From Pseudoduganella aquatica (lineage in GTDB: Bacteria; Pseudomonadota; Gammaproteobacteria; Burkholderiales; Burkholderiaceae_D), in NCBI RefSeq assembly GCF_009857595.1, contig NZ_WWCU01000029.1:1-64000 (forward strand): a stretch of DNA of 64,000 bases, read 5' to 3'. The notes under the pieces are model-generated. The model did not search any database, was not told the DNA's origin, and saw only the letters and a program-made list of their open reading frames with translations. The stretch's first letter is position 1. Each line of letters begins with the position of its first letter. The translations under genes and the position numbers were made by a program. Positions 28,301 through 36,981 of the stretch are shown one piece after another.

Positions 28301-28843
28301 CTCGGTTTCGCGGCGGCGCTCCTTGTACTTGGACACGCCGGCGGCCTCCTCCAGGAATACCCGCAGCTCCTCGGGGCGCGACTCGATAATGCGCGAGATC
28401 ATGCCCTGGCCGATGATGGCGTAGGCGCGCGGACCGAGGCCGGTGCCGAGGAAAATGTCCTGGATGTCGCGCCGGCGCACCGGCTGGCCGTTGATGTAGT
28501 AGGTGGACGTGCCGTCGCGCGTGAGCGTGCGCTTGACCGCGATCTCGGCGTACTGGCCCCACTGGCCGGAAGCCTTGCCGTCGTTATTGTCGAACACCAG
28601 CTCCACAGACGCGCGGCCGGCCGGCTTGCGGTGCGTGGAGCCGTTGAAAATCACATCCTGCATGGACTCGCCGCGCAGCTCCGACGCTTTCGATTCGCCC
28701 AGCACCCATCGCACGGCATCGATAATGTTCGATTTGCCGCAGCCGTTGGGACCTACCACGCCGACCAGCTGACCGGGCACCTGGAAATTGGTGGGATCAA
28801 CAAATGACTTAAATCCCGACAATTTAATGGAAGATAGACGCAC
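25316..28843 (-). CDS. smc: Chromosome segregation ATPase Smc
   Basis: A 1175-aa SMC protein. Head 1 is MRLSSIKLSGFKSFVDPTNF, with Walker A GPNGCGKSN (31-39) and Q-loop region. Long Gln/Glu/Ala-rich coiled coils run about 170-480 and 670-1000. A hinge (about 520-640) lies between them. Head 2 has signature LLSGGEKALTATAL, Walker B CLLDEVDAPLDDANTERF and H-loop FISHNKIAMEMA. It organises and segregates chromosomes, normally with ScpA/ScpB. The length is normal. The smc-zipA-ligA-galU-def chain is joined by overlaps or 9-bp spacing. The 103 bp upstream (28844-28946) separate it from the GMC gene. Confidence 0.97.
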   Translation of the reverse strand: MRLSSIKLSGFKSFVDPTNFQVPGQLVGVVGPNGCGKSNIIDAVRWVLGESKASELRGESMQDVIFNGSTHRKPAGRASVELVFDNNDGKASGQWGQYAEIAVKRTLTRDGTSTYYINGQPVRRRDIQDIFLGTGLGPRAYAIIGQGMISRIIESRPEELRVFLEEAAGVSKYKERRRETENRLHDTRENLLRVEDILRELNANLEKLEAQAAVAHRFHQLQADQDEKQKLLWLLRKNEAQYEQTKYFREVEQAQTDLEEQTAKLRNVELTLEQMRQSHFAVGDRLHTAQGHLYQTNSEIGSLEAQIKFVVESRTRLQNQLATLGAQRDQWQNQAAEYSEQIEEAEFNLEELSAKVEQARMMAEQKAESLPVLEAAWRAAQDKSSASRARIMQAQQQLELESAHQRNASNILNGLAVRRERLQQEKHGLSLPDSAHLSNLKMQLEEKQQASEELNYHLEEALEQQPKLEAERQDAQLQVNAEAAANAQLEARLNALRQLQERVQTQGKVTPWLQKHELDALPRLWQKLQIEAGWETAMEAILRERTSALQVSNIEWAKHFFSDAPPAKLALFAPGASAPPMQQEQPGLKPFITLLKLNDPGLRAVLQDWLHNVFIADSADAAFKARATLPAGGVFVTAQGHVVTQSSVRFYAADAEQDGMLARQQEIDNIGKQLRAQTILADEARARSVRADAAVAAHARSLAELRQKSQLLTQSVHALQLEVVKLSEIEARFNQRSTQIEADLAEIGAQESEQMQVRMESEEKFEQLDMELGNLQGEHEDGQTLFMEKEQKLADARQALRDLERGAQEAEFAEKSQRSKIEELRRSIATATTQAAQVADSLQAGQRELESLEAGTASEGLQELLERRTQQERALSDARHELDQITQQLRSFEDARMNNERSLQPQRDKIMELQLKEQAARLNQEQFSAQLAEAGADEAALAEKLNPDMKPSYLQGEVTRLNNAISMLGAVNLAALDELAQASERKNFLDAQNADLTEAINTLEDAIARIDKETRDLLQDTFDRVNGHFSELFPILFGGGQAKLIMTGDEILDSGVQVMAQPPGKKNATIHLLSGGEKALTATALVFSMFRLNPAPFCLLDEVDAPLDDANTERFCRMVKRMSDQTQFLFISHNKIAMEMANQLIGVTMQEQGVSRIVAVDMEAAANFASEAQAA

Positions 28844-28946
28844 GTTTTAGGACGAATTGAATTGCCACAATGAAAAGTGGCCTATCATACCATTTCAATG
28901 CCCGATTCAGGCCAAAAACGCGCGCGCTGCGGGGCGGGGCCGCCCC

Positions 28947-30563
28947 CTAGCCGGCGGCGCGGCCGTCCCTCAGCAGGATGGCGCACTTTTCCCCGATCAT
29001 GATGCTGGGCGCATTGGTGTTGCCCGAGACGATGGTGGGCATGATAGAGGCGTCCGCCACGCGCAAACCGGCCACGCCGCGCACGCGCAGCTGGGCGTCC
29101 ACCACCGCCATGGGATCGTCCTGCGGCCCCATCTTGCAGGTGCCGACCGGGTGGTACTGGGTGTCGGCCCGCTTGCGGATATCGGCGATGGTGGCGGCGC
29201 GGTCGCCCAGGCGCACCGGATACAGCATCTTGCCGCGCACCGGATCCAGCGGCGCCGACTCCATGATTTTCTGCTGCAGGCACACGCCCTGGTACAAGGT
29301 TTCCAGGTCGCGCTCGTCGCTGAGGAAGCGCGGATCAATATGGGGCGCGTCGCGCGCGTCGCGGCTGCGCAGGCTGACTTCGCCCCGGCTGTGCGGCCGC
29401 AGCAGGTCCACGTGGCAGGAAATGCCGTGCCCCAGGTGCATCTTGCGCGCGTGGTCGTCCACCAGCGCCAGCACGAACACCAGTTGCAGGTCCGGCACCG
29501 CCACATCCGGCGAGGAACGCAGGAAAGCGCCAGCCTCGGCGTAGGGACTGGTGATCATGCCCCTGCGCTTGCTGCGCCACTCCAGCATGGCGGCCGCGAT
29601 TTTGCCGGCGCCGCGCGCCGACAGGCCGAAGGTCTCGGTATCGCTGGGCGTCTGCCAGCCCTGCACGTGGTCGATATGGTCCTGCAGGTTGCGGCCCACG
29701 CCGGGCAAGTCCTTCACCACGGGGATGCCCATGGCCTGCAGCTGTGCCGCCGGGCCTATGCCGGACAGCATCAGCAGCTGCGGCGAGCCGAAGGCGCCGC
29801 CGCTCAGCACCACTTCGCGCCGCGCGCGCACCTGCTTCAGCGCGCCGCCGTGGTGGTATTCCACGCCGGCCGCGCGTCCTTCCGCCAGCAGGATGCGCGA
29901 CGACACGGCGTGCGTCACCACCTGCAGATTGGGGCGGTGCAGATTCGGCGTCAGATAGGCCTTGGCCGCGCTGCAGCGCTCACCGTTCCTGTGCGTCACC
30001 TGGTACATGAACGCGCCTTCCTGCCGGACGCCGTTGTAGTCGCGCACATGGGGCAGGCCGTTCAGGGCGGCCGCATCCAGGAACATCTGGTTGATCGGAC
30101 TGGCGTGGCGCGGATAGCATACGTTGAGCGGGCCGCCCACGCCATGGAAGGCGTCGCCGCCGAAGTCCTCGTTGTTCTCGGCGCGCTTGAACAAGGGCAG
30201 CACGTCCTGGTAAGACCAGCCAGGGTTGCCCTGCGCGGCCCAGTTGTCGTAGTCCCAGGCATTGCCGCGCACGTAGAGCATGGCGTTGATGGAACTGCTG
30301 CCGCCCAGCGTCTTGCCGCGCGGCTGGTAGCCCCTGCGTCCGTTCAGCCCCGGCTGCGGCACCGTCTCGTAGGCATAGTTGTTGATCTTGCGCGGCAACA
30401 TGGCCACCACGGCGGCCGGCGCGTGTATCAGCACGCTGCTGTCCGGACCGCCCGCCTCCAGCAGGCAGACCGAGACCGACGGGTCTTCCGTCAGCCGCGC
30501 GGCGATGGCGCAGCCGGCAGAACCGGCGCCCACCACGATATAGTCGAATTCCTGCATGCTCAT
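28947..30563 (-). CDS. GMC-family FAD-dependent alcohol dehydrogenase (AlkJ/BetA-like)
   Basis: A 538-aa GMC oxidoreductase. FAD-binding DYIVVGAGSAGCAIAARL is at 7-24. GMC signature 1 is RGNAWDYDNWAAQGNPGWSY with KTLGGSSSINAMLYVRG upstream; GMC signature 2 is GAFGSPQLLMLSGIGP. The C-terminal active site is YHPVGTCKMG (His at about 471) and SGNTNAPSIMIGEK (Asn at about 515). Relatives such as AlkJ oxidise medium- and long-chain alcohols at the inner membrane and pass electrons to the respiratory chain; choline dehydrogenase is the other well-known relative. Its start overlaps the aldehyde dehydrogenase stop (ATGA), which favours an alcohol-to-aldehyde-to-acid pair. The substrate is inferred, not shown. 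Confidence 0.9.
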   Translation of the reverse strand: MSMQEFDYIVVGAGSAGCAIAARLTEDPSVSVCLLEAGGPDSSVLIHAPAAVVAMLPRKINNYAYETVPQPGLNGRRGYQPRGKTLGGSSSINAMLYVRGNAWDYDNWAAQGNPGWSYQDVLPLFKRAENNEDFGGDAFHGVGGPLNVCYPRHASPINQMFLDAAALNGLPHVRDYNGVRQEGAFMYQVTHRNGERCSAAKAYLTPNLHRPNLQVVTHAVSSRILLAEGRAAGVEYHHGGALKQVRARREVVLSGGAFGSPQLLMLSGIGPAAQLQAMGIPVVKDLPGVGRNLQDHIDHVQGWQTPSDTETFGLSARGAGKIAAAMLEWRSKRRGMITSPYAEAGAFLRSSPDVAVPDLQLVFVLALVDDHARKMHLGHGISCHVDLLRPHSRGEVSLRSRDARDAPHIDPRFLSDERDLETLYQGVCLQQKIMESAPLDPVRGKMLYPVRLGDRAATIADIRKRADTQYHPVGTCKMGPQDDPMAVVDAQLRVRGVAGLRVADASIMPTIVSGNTNAPSIMIGEKCAILLRDGRAAG

Positions 30564-32047
30564 GCCTGCTCCTTGCCGTGTTCAATGCGCGGGGCCACGC
30601 CGGGGTCGCCCTTGCCGAGAAATACGCGCAGCGCCAGCCGCTGCACCACGTTGCCGTAGGGGGGATAGAACAGGTCGATGGGGAAGAAGCGATGGCGCTT
30701 GAACACCGTCTTCGCATGCGACAGCTCGCGGAAGCCTTCCTCGCCGTGGTAATTGCCCATGCCGGAATTGCCCACGCCGCCAAACGGCGCGTCGTGGTTG
30801 ATGACATGCCAGCCCCAGTCGTTGACGGTCACGCCGCCCGAATGGGTGCGGCGCAGCACCTCGTCCCGCTGCGCCGCGTCGTGGCCGAAGCAGTACAGCG
30901 CCAGCGGGCGCTCGGCCGCATTGATGAAGGCAATGGCCTCCTCCAGCGTGTCATACGGGACGATGGGCAGCACGGGACCGAAGATCTCTTCGCGCATGAC
31001 GCGCATGCCGGCGTCCGCGCCCAGCACCAGGTGCAGCGGCATCTGGCGCGCCGACAGCAGCAGACGGCTGCCCTCGCCGCAGCGCAGCACGGTGGCGCCG
31101 CGCTCGCGGGCCTCGTCCAGCAGCGCGCGCAGGCGCGCATGGTGCGCCGGGCTGATGATGGCGGTGTACTCGGGCGCGCGCGTGCCGGTTTCATGAAACT
31201 CTGCGTAGGCCAGCTGCGCCGCAGCGGCAAATTCCTGCACCGACTCGCGCGGCACCAGCGCATAGTCCGGCGCCACGCAGATCTGGCCGCTGTTCGCGCT
31301 CTTGCCGTGCACCACGCGGCGCGCCGCTTCGGCCACGTTGTAATTCCGCAGCAGCAGCGCAGGCGACTTGCCGCCCAGTTCCAGCGTGACCGGCGTGAGG
31401 TTGCGCGCGGCCGCCTGCATCACCAGCTTGCCCACCGCCGGCGAACCGGTAAAGACCAGGTGGTTGAACGGCAAGGCCGTGAAGACGGTGGGGTCGTCCA
31501 GCTCTCCCGCCAGCACAGCAACCTGCTCTTCCGCGAAGATTTCGCCCAGCATGCGGCGCAGCACGGCGTTGGTGGCGGGCGTAAGCTCGGAAAGCTTGAG
31601 CATGACGCGGTTGCCGGCCGCCAGCGCAGCCGCCAGGGGGCCGAGCGCCAGGTAGACCGGGAAGTTCCACGGCACGATCACGCCCACCACGCCCTTGGGC
31701 TGGTAGCGCACGGTCACGGAATTGGATAAAAACAGCAGCTCGGTGCGGCGGCGGCTCGGATTCATCCACTTGCGCACATGGGAAATGGCGTGGTTGATCT
31801 CCAGCGTGGAGGCCAGCAGGTCGAGCATCTTGGATTCGGCCACGGCGCGGTAGCCGAAATCGGCATGCATGGCGGCGGCCAGCGCGTCCTGGTAGCGCTG
31901 TATCTGGCGCTTGAGCGCCTGCAGCGCGGCGCGCCGCTGGGCGGCGCTGGGATAGGGGGCGGCGGCATAGGCCTGTTGCTGGGCGGCGAACAGGCGGCGC
32001 GCCCGTTCCTCCGCCGCGCTGGGCGCGGGGTCTGCGTGCGGGTGCAT
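30560..32047 (-). CDS. Coniferyl-aldehyde-type NAD(P) aldehyde dehydrogenase (AlkH-like)
   Basis: A 495-aa aldehyde dehydrogenase. The start MHPHADPAPSAAEERA at 32047 is preceded by AGAGGA. Motifs: VPWNFPVYLALGPLAAALAA, Glu223 in TLELGGKSPAL, catalytic Cys257 in SANSGQICVAPDY, EEIFGPVLPIV and GGVGNSGMGNYHGEEGF. The hydrophobic C-terminal region (FFPIDLFYPPYGNVVQRLAL) is typical of the class 3-like, fatty- or aryl-aldehyde group that includes AlkH and coniferyl aldehyde dehydrogenases. It is first in an operon with the GMC dehydrogenase and divergent from the MalT-like regulator, with two palindromic operators between. Confidence 0.92.
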   Translation of the reverse strand: MHPHADPAPSAAEERARRLFAAQQQAYAAAPYPSAAQRRAALQALKRQIQRYQDALAAAMHADFGYRAVAESKMLDLLASTLEINHAISHVRKWMNPSRRRTELLFLSNSVTVRYQPKGVVGVIVPWNFPVYLALGPLAAALAAGNRVMLKLSELTPATNAVLRRMLGEIFAEEQVAVLAGELDDPTVFTALPFNHLVFTGSPAVGKLVMQAAARNLTPVTLELGGKSPALLLRNYNVAEAARRVVHGKSANSGQICVAPDYALVPRESVQEFAAAAQLAYAEFHETGTRAPEYTAIISPAHHARLRALLDEARERGATVLRCGEGSRLLLSARQMPLHLVLGADAGMRVMREEIFGPVLPIVPYDTLEEAIAFINAAERPLALYCFGHDAAQRDEVLRRTHSGGVTVNDWGWHVINHDAPFGGVGNSGMGNYHGEEGFRELSHAKTVFKRHRFFPIDLFYPPYGNVVQRLALRVFLGKGDPGVAPRIEHGKEQA

Positions 32048-32177
32048 GGTGTCCTCTGAAAAAAACGGGAGGAACAAGTCCTCCCGCGAATGGAGACTAC
32101 ATAGCGCATGTGGCACGGATAGCTCCGTACCGGCATGTGCTGGAAGCCATTCTGAGGGCGTGCCCGCCTCCGCATCA

Positions 32178-32193
32178 TCCCCTTGATGGGGGA
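32178..32193. promoter_or_regulatory. Candidate operator 1 for MalT-like regulator (TCCCCTTGATGGGGGA)
   Basis: A 16-bp imperfect palindrome, TCCCC-N5-GGGGGA, in the 186-bp divergent region between the aldehyde dehydrogenase and the regulator genes. The GGGGA half-sites resemble the core of MalT boxes (GGGGAK-type). A closely similar site lies 11 bp further on and a perfect version lies upstream of the DUF1302 gene. Confidence 0.7.
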
Positions 32194-32204
32194 GCGGTGT
32201 TCCA

Positions 32205-32220
32205 TCCCCCATGGGTGGGA
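32205..32220. promoter_or_regulatory. Candidate operator 2 (TCCCCCATGGGTGGGA)
   Basis: The second copy in the same intergenic region, 27 bp start to start from copy 1, with one mismatch in the right arm. It ends 13 bp before the regulator ATG, so binding here could repress the regulator's own gene while copy 1 serves the divergent aldehyde dehydrogenase operon. Confidence 0.65.
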
Positions 32221-32233
32221 CTACAATGGACGC

Positions 32234-34960
32234 ATGCCTACCCCAGCCCCCTCCAGCACGCCGCTGATCGCCACCAAGACCCTGCCGCCCAAGCACCGGC
32301 GCGGCCTGATTTCACGCGCGCGGCTGGGCGAACTGGCCGGCGATATCGAGTCCCACCTGCTCACCGTGGTCAAAGCCCCGGGCGGCTTCGGCAAGACCAC
32401 GCTGGGCCAGGCCTGGGCCGGCACCCTGGCCGAACGCGGCCACCTGGTGGCCTGGCTGTCGCTCGACGACGACGATGACGAGCCGCAGCGCTTCCTGCAC
32501 TACACCAGCCACGCCCTGCAGCGCGCCCACCCGGACCTGGGCGCGGCCTGCGTGGCCATGTTCGCCCAGTCCATGCTGGCCGACCCGCAGCAGGCGCTGG
32601 CCATGCTGATCGAGGAAGTGGTGAGCTGCGGCGAGGAGGTGTTCCTCTTCCTGGACGACTACCACTGCCTCACGCTGCCCGAGATCCACGCGCTCGTGTC
32701 CTTCCTGCTGCGCTACGCGCCGTCCAATCTGCACCTGGTGCTGCTGTCGCGCGCCAGCGCGCCGCTGGCGCTCGACACGCTGCGCGTGCGCCACGCCCTG
32801 CTGGAAATCGACGCCGCGCAGCTGCGCTTCACCCCCGACGAGACCCAGGAATTCCTCAACGCCAGTCCCGCCGCCCAGCTATCGCCCGAGGACAGCCGCC
32901 GCATCCACAGCCAGACCGAGGGCTGGGCGGCGGCGCTGCGCCTGATGTCGCTGTCACTGCAAAGCCAGGGCCGGAGCAGCCATGCGCCGCAGGCGCCGTC
33001 CACGGCCGGCCTGGCGCGCTCCATCGACGGCTACCTGTGTGAGCTGCTGACGCAGCTGCCGCCAGAACTGGCCGGCTTCATGCTGCGCACCGCCCTGCCC
33101 GAACGGCTGTCGCCGGCGCTGGCGGCGGCCCTGGTGGGCGATGACGCGGCGCGCAGCCAGCTGGCGCAGCTCGAACAGCGCCAGCTGCTCACCGCCCTGG
33201 ACGACGAAGGCCAGTGGTACGCCTACCACCAGCTGATCCGCGAGCACCTGGGCCAGCGCCTGCAGCAGCAAGGCGGCACACTGGCGGCCGAGCTGCACGC
33301 GCGCGCCGCCGCGTGGTACCACGCCCAAGGCCTGTGGTCGCCCGCCGTGCGCCACGCGCTCGACGGCGGCGCCACCGCCCAGGCCTACGCCTGGATAGAG
33401 GAATGCGCCATGCCGCTGGTGAAGGCCGGCGACATCCTCACCCTGGTCGGCTGCGAACGCCAGCTGGCCGCGCACATGGTGCAGCCGCCGCTGCGGCTGC
33501 GCATCGCCCTGGCGTGGGCGCGCATCCTGGCCTGCGCCTGCCCGGACGCCATCAAACTGCTGGACGACATCGAGGCCGACGCCGACACCGAACAGCTGCG
33601 CCAGGACAGCCGCGCCGCCCGCGCCGCCGCCTACGCCCTGCTGGACCGCCCGCTGGAGGCGCGCGCCATCGCCGAGGACTGCCTGCGCCAGCCGGTGCCG
33701 GACCGCTGGGTCCACAACTCCCTGTACAACATCCTGCGCTTCTGCGCGCTGCGCACCGGCCGCTGGACCGATTTCTACGCCACGCCCGACCTGCCCTACC
33801 CGGACGGCGAAGGCCGGCGCAACATCCTGTCCGCGATCTACCGCCTGGTGCTGCTGGGCGTGGGCGACTGCGTGCGCGGCGAGCTGCCGCTGGCCGAACA
33901 GCGCTACACGGCCGCCATCTCGCTCGGCTACAGCGCCGAAAACCCGGACAGCGCCGTCACCGCCCTGCCCTCGGGCATGCTGGCCCACGTCTGCTACGAG
34001 CAAAACCGCCTGGACGAAGCCGAAGCGCTGCTGGCCAACCGGCTGGAGGTGCTGTGCACGCTGGGCTTTGCCGAAAGCGTCAAGCACATCTTCCTGACGG
34101 CCGCACGCATGGCGCAGCGCCAGGGCCGCCACGACCGCGCGCTGGCCTTGCTGGAGCAGGCCGAGAACATCGGCATCAGCCGCCACTGGGACCGGCTGGT
34201 GGCCGCCGTCCAGCTTGAGCGCCTGCGCCTGCACCTGAGCCAGGGCCGGCTGGCCGAGGCGCAAGCCTATCTGCAGCGGCTGCGCCAGCTGGCCGCGTCC
34301 ACCCCGCACACGCCCACCAACCCGCTGGGCGAGGTGCGCCAGTACGCGGCCTTCGGCGACGCCTACTGCGCACTGCAGCAATTCCGCTACAAGGACGCGC
34401 AGCAGGTGCTGGAGCCGCTGCTCGCCGAGCTGCTGGCCCTGGACAGCAATCTGCTGGCCATCCGCGCCGGCCTGGCGCTGGCCATCGCCCTGCAGGGGCA
34501 GCGCCAGCACGTGCAGGCGCTGCGCGCCTGCCGCGATGCGATGGAGCTGGCGGCCCACGCAGGGATTATCGGCTCGGTGCTGGACCAGGGGCCGGAGCTG
34601 GGCGCCCTGCTGGCCGCGCTGCGCGCCAAGCTGGAGCCGGGCACGCCGCTGCTCGCCTTCACGCTACGGGTGCTCGATGCCTGGCAGGCGCTCTACGGCG
34701 GCATGGCCTCCCCCAACGCGGGCGGCGGCGCGGCCGGCAAGGGCGCCGACGCGCGCCTGAGCCTGGGGCCGCGCGAATGCGGCATCCTGGAGCTGATCGC
34801 CGAGGGCAATTCCAACAAGGAGGTGGCGCGCCTGCTCGGCATCGGCCCGGAAACGGTGAAGACCCACCTGAAGAACATCTTCGTCAAGCTCAACGTGGAC
34901 CGCCGCATCCAGGCGGTGGCGCAGGCCGAAGCGCTCGGCCTGCTCAAGCGCCGCCGCTAG
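32234..34960 (+). CDS. MalT/AlkS-like LuxR-family transcriptional activator (STAND ATPase)
   Basis: A 908-aa regulator. The start MPTPAPSSTPLIATKTLPPK at 32234 keeps the typical MalT-family N-terminus (TKTLPPKHRRGLISRARL). STAND/NB-ARC ATPase: Walker A APGGFGKT (48-55), Walker B VFLFLDDYHCL, DLVLLSRASAPL-type sensor (LHLVLLSRASAPLALDTLRV), then a winged helix. The TPR-like Ala/Leu superhelix spans about 380-820. The C-terminal LuxR HTH is at about 845-905 (LSLGPRECGILELIAEGNSN, VKTHLKNIFVKLNV). Such proteins are ATP- and inducer-dependent activators; AlkS, the activator of alkane genes alkB-J, belongs here. The three 16-bp palindromes around its gene are its probable sites. No sensor for the inducer can be identified. 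Confidence 0.9.
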   Translation: MPTPAPSSTPLIATKTLPPKHRRGLISRARLGELAGDIESHLLTVVKAPGGFGKTTLGQAWAGTLAERGHLVAWLSLDDDDDEPQRFLHYTSHALQRAHPDLGAACVAMFAQSMLADPQQALAMLIEEVVSCGEEVFLFLDDYHCLTLPEIHALVSFLLRYAPSNLHLVLLSRASAPLALDTLRVRHALLEIDAAQLRFTPDETQEFLNASPAAQLSPEDSRRIHSQTEGWAAALRLMSLSLQSQGRSSHAPQAPSTAGLARSIDGYLCELLTQLPPELAGFMLRTALPERLSPALAAALVGDDAARSQLAQLEQRQLLTALDDEGQWYAYHQLIREHLGQRLQQQGGTLAAELHARAAAWYHAQGLWSPAVRHALDGGATAQAYAWIEECAMPLVKAGDILTLVGCERQLAAHMVQPPLRLRIALAWARILACACPDAIKLLDDIEADADTEQLRQDSRAARAAAYALLDRPLEARAIAEDCLRQPVPDRWVHNSLYNILRFCALRTGRWTDFYATPDLPYPDGEGRRNILSAIYRLVLLGVGDCVRGELPLAEQRYTAAISLGYSAENPDSAVTALPSGMLAHVCYEQNRLDEAEALLANRLEVLCTLGFAESVKHIFLTAARMAQRQGRHDRALALLEQAENIGISRHWDRLVAAVQLERLRLHLSQGRLAEAQAYLQRLRQLAASTPHTPTNPLGEVRQYAAFGDAYCALQQFRYKDAQQVLEPLLAELLALDSNLLAIRAGLALAIALQGQRQHVQALRACRDAMELAAHAGIIGSVLDQGPELGALLAALRAKLEPGTPLLAFTLRVLDAWQALYGGMASPNAGGGAAGKGADARLSLGPRECGILELIAEGNSNKEVARLLGIGPETVKTHLKNIFVKLNVDRRIQAVAQAEALGLLKRRR

Positions 34961-34973
34961 CCCGTCCCGTCAT

Positions 34974-34989
34974 TCCCCCGATCGGGGGA
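34974..34989. promoter_or_regulatory. Candidate operator 3 (TCCCCCGATCGGGGGA)
   Basis: A perfect 16-bp palindrome 78 bp upstream of the DUF1302 start, between the regulator gene and the DUF1302-DUF1329-YCF48-MMPL operon. It is the best of three copies of the same pattern in the window (the others are at 32178 and 32205), and its position is suitable for activating the operon. Confidence 0.75.
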
Positions 34990-35066
34990 TTAGCCGCCGC
35001 CCCGGCAACCCCTATTGTGCTAAACAGCCGCGCCTAGCGGCAAACCACAATACCAAGAGGGGACAC

Positions 35067-36962
35067 ATGCAAGCGCATTTCAAGAAGAACACCATCCTGC
35101 CGGGCCTGCTGGCCGCTGCGCTGGCGGCCTGGGCGGCCGGCGCAGGCGCCACCGAATTCGACCTCGAGAACGGCTGGACCGGCTCCTGGAACAACACCGT
35201 GTTCGCCGGCCAGCAGTGGCGCGCCACCGCCCCGGACGCGGACCGCTACACCGCCGGCAACGGCAAGCTGATCGGCCTGAGCGGCGGCACCGCCGGCCAT
35301 CCGAACGACGCGGGCAACCTGAACTACGACAAGGGCGACCGCATCTCCACCATGTTCAAGCTGCTCACCGAGCTGGAAGTGAAGAACGGCGACATGGGTG
35401 CGCTGGTGCGCGCCAAACTGTGGTACGACCACGCCGGCAAGCACCACAAGGCCCGCTTCGGCAATATGGCCAACGGCTACACCCCGAACACCGAGCTGAG
35501 CGACGCCGGCCTGGAGCGCCTGCAGAAGTTCGACGGCGCCTACCTGCTGGACGCCTACGTCTACAACACCTTCAAGGTGGCGGACAAGCCGCTGCAGCTG
35601 CGCCTGGGCCGCCAGGTCATCAACTGGGGCGAAAGCCTGTTCATCCAGGGCGTCAACGGCCTCAACCCGGTCGACCTGGGCACGCTGCGCCGCCCCGGCG
35701 CCGAACTGAAGGAAGCTCTGCTGCCGCTGGGCGCGCTGTCGGCCAGCATGGGGCTGGGTGGCGGCCACTCGCTGGAAGCGTTCTACCAGTACCAGTGGGG
35801 CAACACCTCGATCGATTCCTGCGGCACCTACTGGTCCGTGACGGAAACGTCGATCTCGGCCGACGCGGGCGCTTGCAAGGCCGCCACGCTGGTGCCGCTG
35901 GGCGGCATCAGCGGCGTGGCCGCCTTCAAGGGCGGCATGTACGTGCCCATCGCCCAGGGCAAGAAAGCCAGCGACAGCGGCCAGTACGGCCTGGCCTACC
36001 GATTCCCGGCGGACGCCATCGACACCGAGTTCGGCCTGTACGCCACCAATGTGCACATGCGCACGCCCATCGTCTCCGGCCTGACCGGCACCAACCTGAA
36101 AGCCATCAACCCGGCCATTCCGCTGCTGATGCCGCTGGCGGGCTTTGCCGGCGTGGCCGCGCTGAACCCGATGACCAACCCGGCCATCAAGCCCATGCAG
36201 GCCTTCTGGGAATATCCGGAAGACGTGCGCACCTTCGCGCTCAGCGCATCGACCAACCTGGGCGGCTGGTCCATCGGCTCCGAGCTGAGCTACTCGCCCA
36301 ATGTGCCGGTGCAGCGCAACGGCAACGACCTGATCGGCGCGGCCCTGCAAGGCGCCGGCCCGCTGGGCGCCGTCGCGCGCGCCGCCGTGGCCCAGGGCGT
36401 GGGCACCTACGTGCAAGGCTATGACCGCTTCCACAAGACCCAGTTCCAGGTCAACGGCGTGAACACCTTCTCCAACGTGCTGGGCGCGCAGCAGGCCGTG
36501 GTGGTCGGCGAGCTGGCCGTTCAGCGCAACAACGTGCCCGACAACAAGGACGCCGGCGCCATCCGCTACGGCCGCGCCTTCATGTTCGGCACCTCCTCCC
36601 ATCCGCTGTACGGCGGCTCCACCTGCGGCGCCACCAACCCGAGCCCGGCCGGCTGCCAGAACGACGGCTTCATCACCGACCTGGCCTGGGGCTACCGCCT
36701 GCGCGGCCAGCTCGAGTACAGCAACGTGGCCGGCACCGGCGTCACGGCCTACCCGGCGGTCTATTTCGCGCACGACGTGAAGGGCTATTCGCTCGACAGC
36801 CAGTTGCTGGAAGACCGCCGCCAGCTGGGCCTGAGCCTGCGCCTGAGCTACCAGAAGCGCCACAACCTGGAGCTGAGCTACACCCGCTTCAACCACAAGG
36901 CGACCTACGACCCGCTGCGCGACCACGACTACATCGGCCTGACCTACAGCGCCACCTTCTAA
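35067..36962 (+). CDS. DUF1302 outer-membrane family protein
   Basis: A 631-aa protein with a signal peptide (MQAHFKKNTILPGLLAAALA, cleavage near residue 29, GAGA-TEF). The mature part begins TEFDLENGWTGSWNNTVFAG and is rich in alternating polar/aromatic strands, e.g. LQLRLGRQVINWGESLFIQG, LGGGHSLEAFYQYQWGN and, at the end, HNLELSYTRFNHKATYDPLR ending in ...YSATF. A C-terminal aromatic residue and the strand pattern suggest a beta-barrel. DUF1302 proteins are repeatedly found beside DUF1329 and MMPL genes in bacteria that degrade hydrophobic compounds; a role in uptake or surface handling is inferred. The GGGGACAC ribosome-binding region precedes the ATG. Confidence 0.9.
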   Translation: MQAHFKKNTILPGLLAAALAAWAAGAGATEFDLENGWTGSWNNTVFAGQQWRATAPDADRYTAGNGKLIGLSGGTAGHPNDAGNLNYDKGDRISTMFKLLTELEVKNGDMGALVRAKLWYDHAGKHHKARFGNMANGYTPNTELSDAGLERLQKFDGAYLLDAYVYNTFKVADKPLQLRLGRQVINWGESLFIQGVNGLNPVDLGTLRRPGAELKEALLPLGALSASMGLGGGHSLEAFYQYQWGNTSIDSCGTYWSVTETSISADAGACKAATLVPLGGISGVAAFKGGMYVPIAQGKKASDSGQYGLAYRFPADAIDTEFGLYATNVHMRTPIVSGLTGTNLKAINPAIPLLMPLAGFAGVAALNPMTNPAIKPMQAFWEYPEDVRTFALSASTNLGGWSIGSELSYSPNVPVQRNGNDLIGAALQGAGPLGAVARAAVAQGVGTYVQGYDRFHKTQFQVNGVNTFSNVLGAQQAVVVGELAVQRNNVPDNKDAGAIRYGRAFMFGTSSHPLYGGSTCGATNPSPAGCQNDGFITDLAWGYRLRGQLEYSNVAGTGVTAYPAVYFAHDVKGYSLDSQLLEDRRQLGLSLRLSYQKRHNLELSYTRFNHKATYDPLRDHDYIGLTYSATF

Positions 36963-36981
36963 GCAATTGGAGACACGAATA

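Noticed and set aside
25286..28807. Very long open frame on the plus strand opposite smc
   Set aside because: It is the antisense shadow of a high-GC gene. Its composition (His, Arg, Leu, Gln rich) has no domain and smc explains the region fully.
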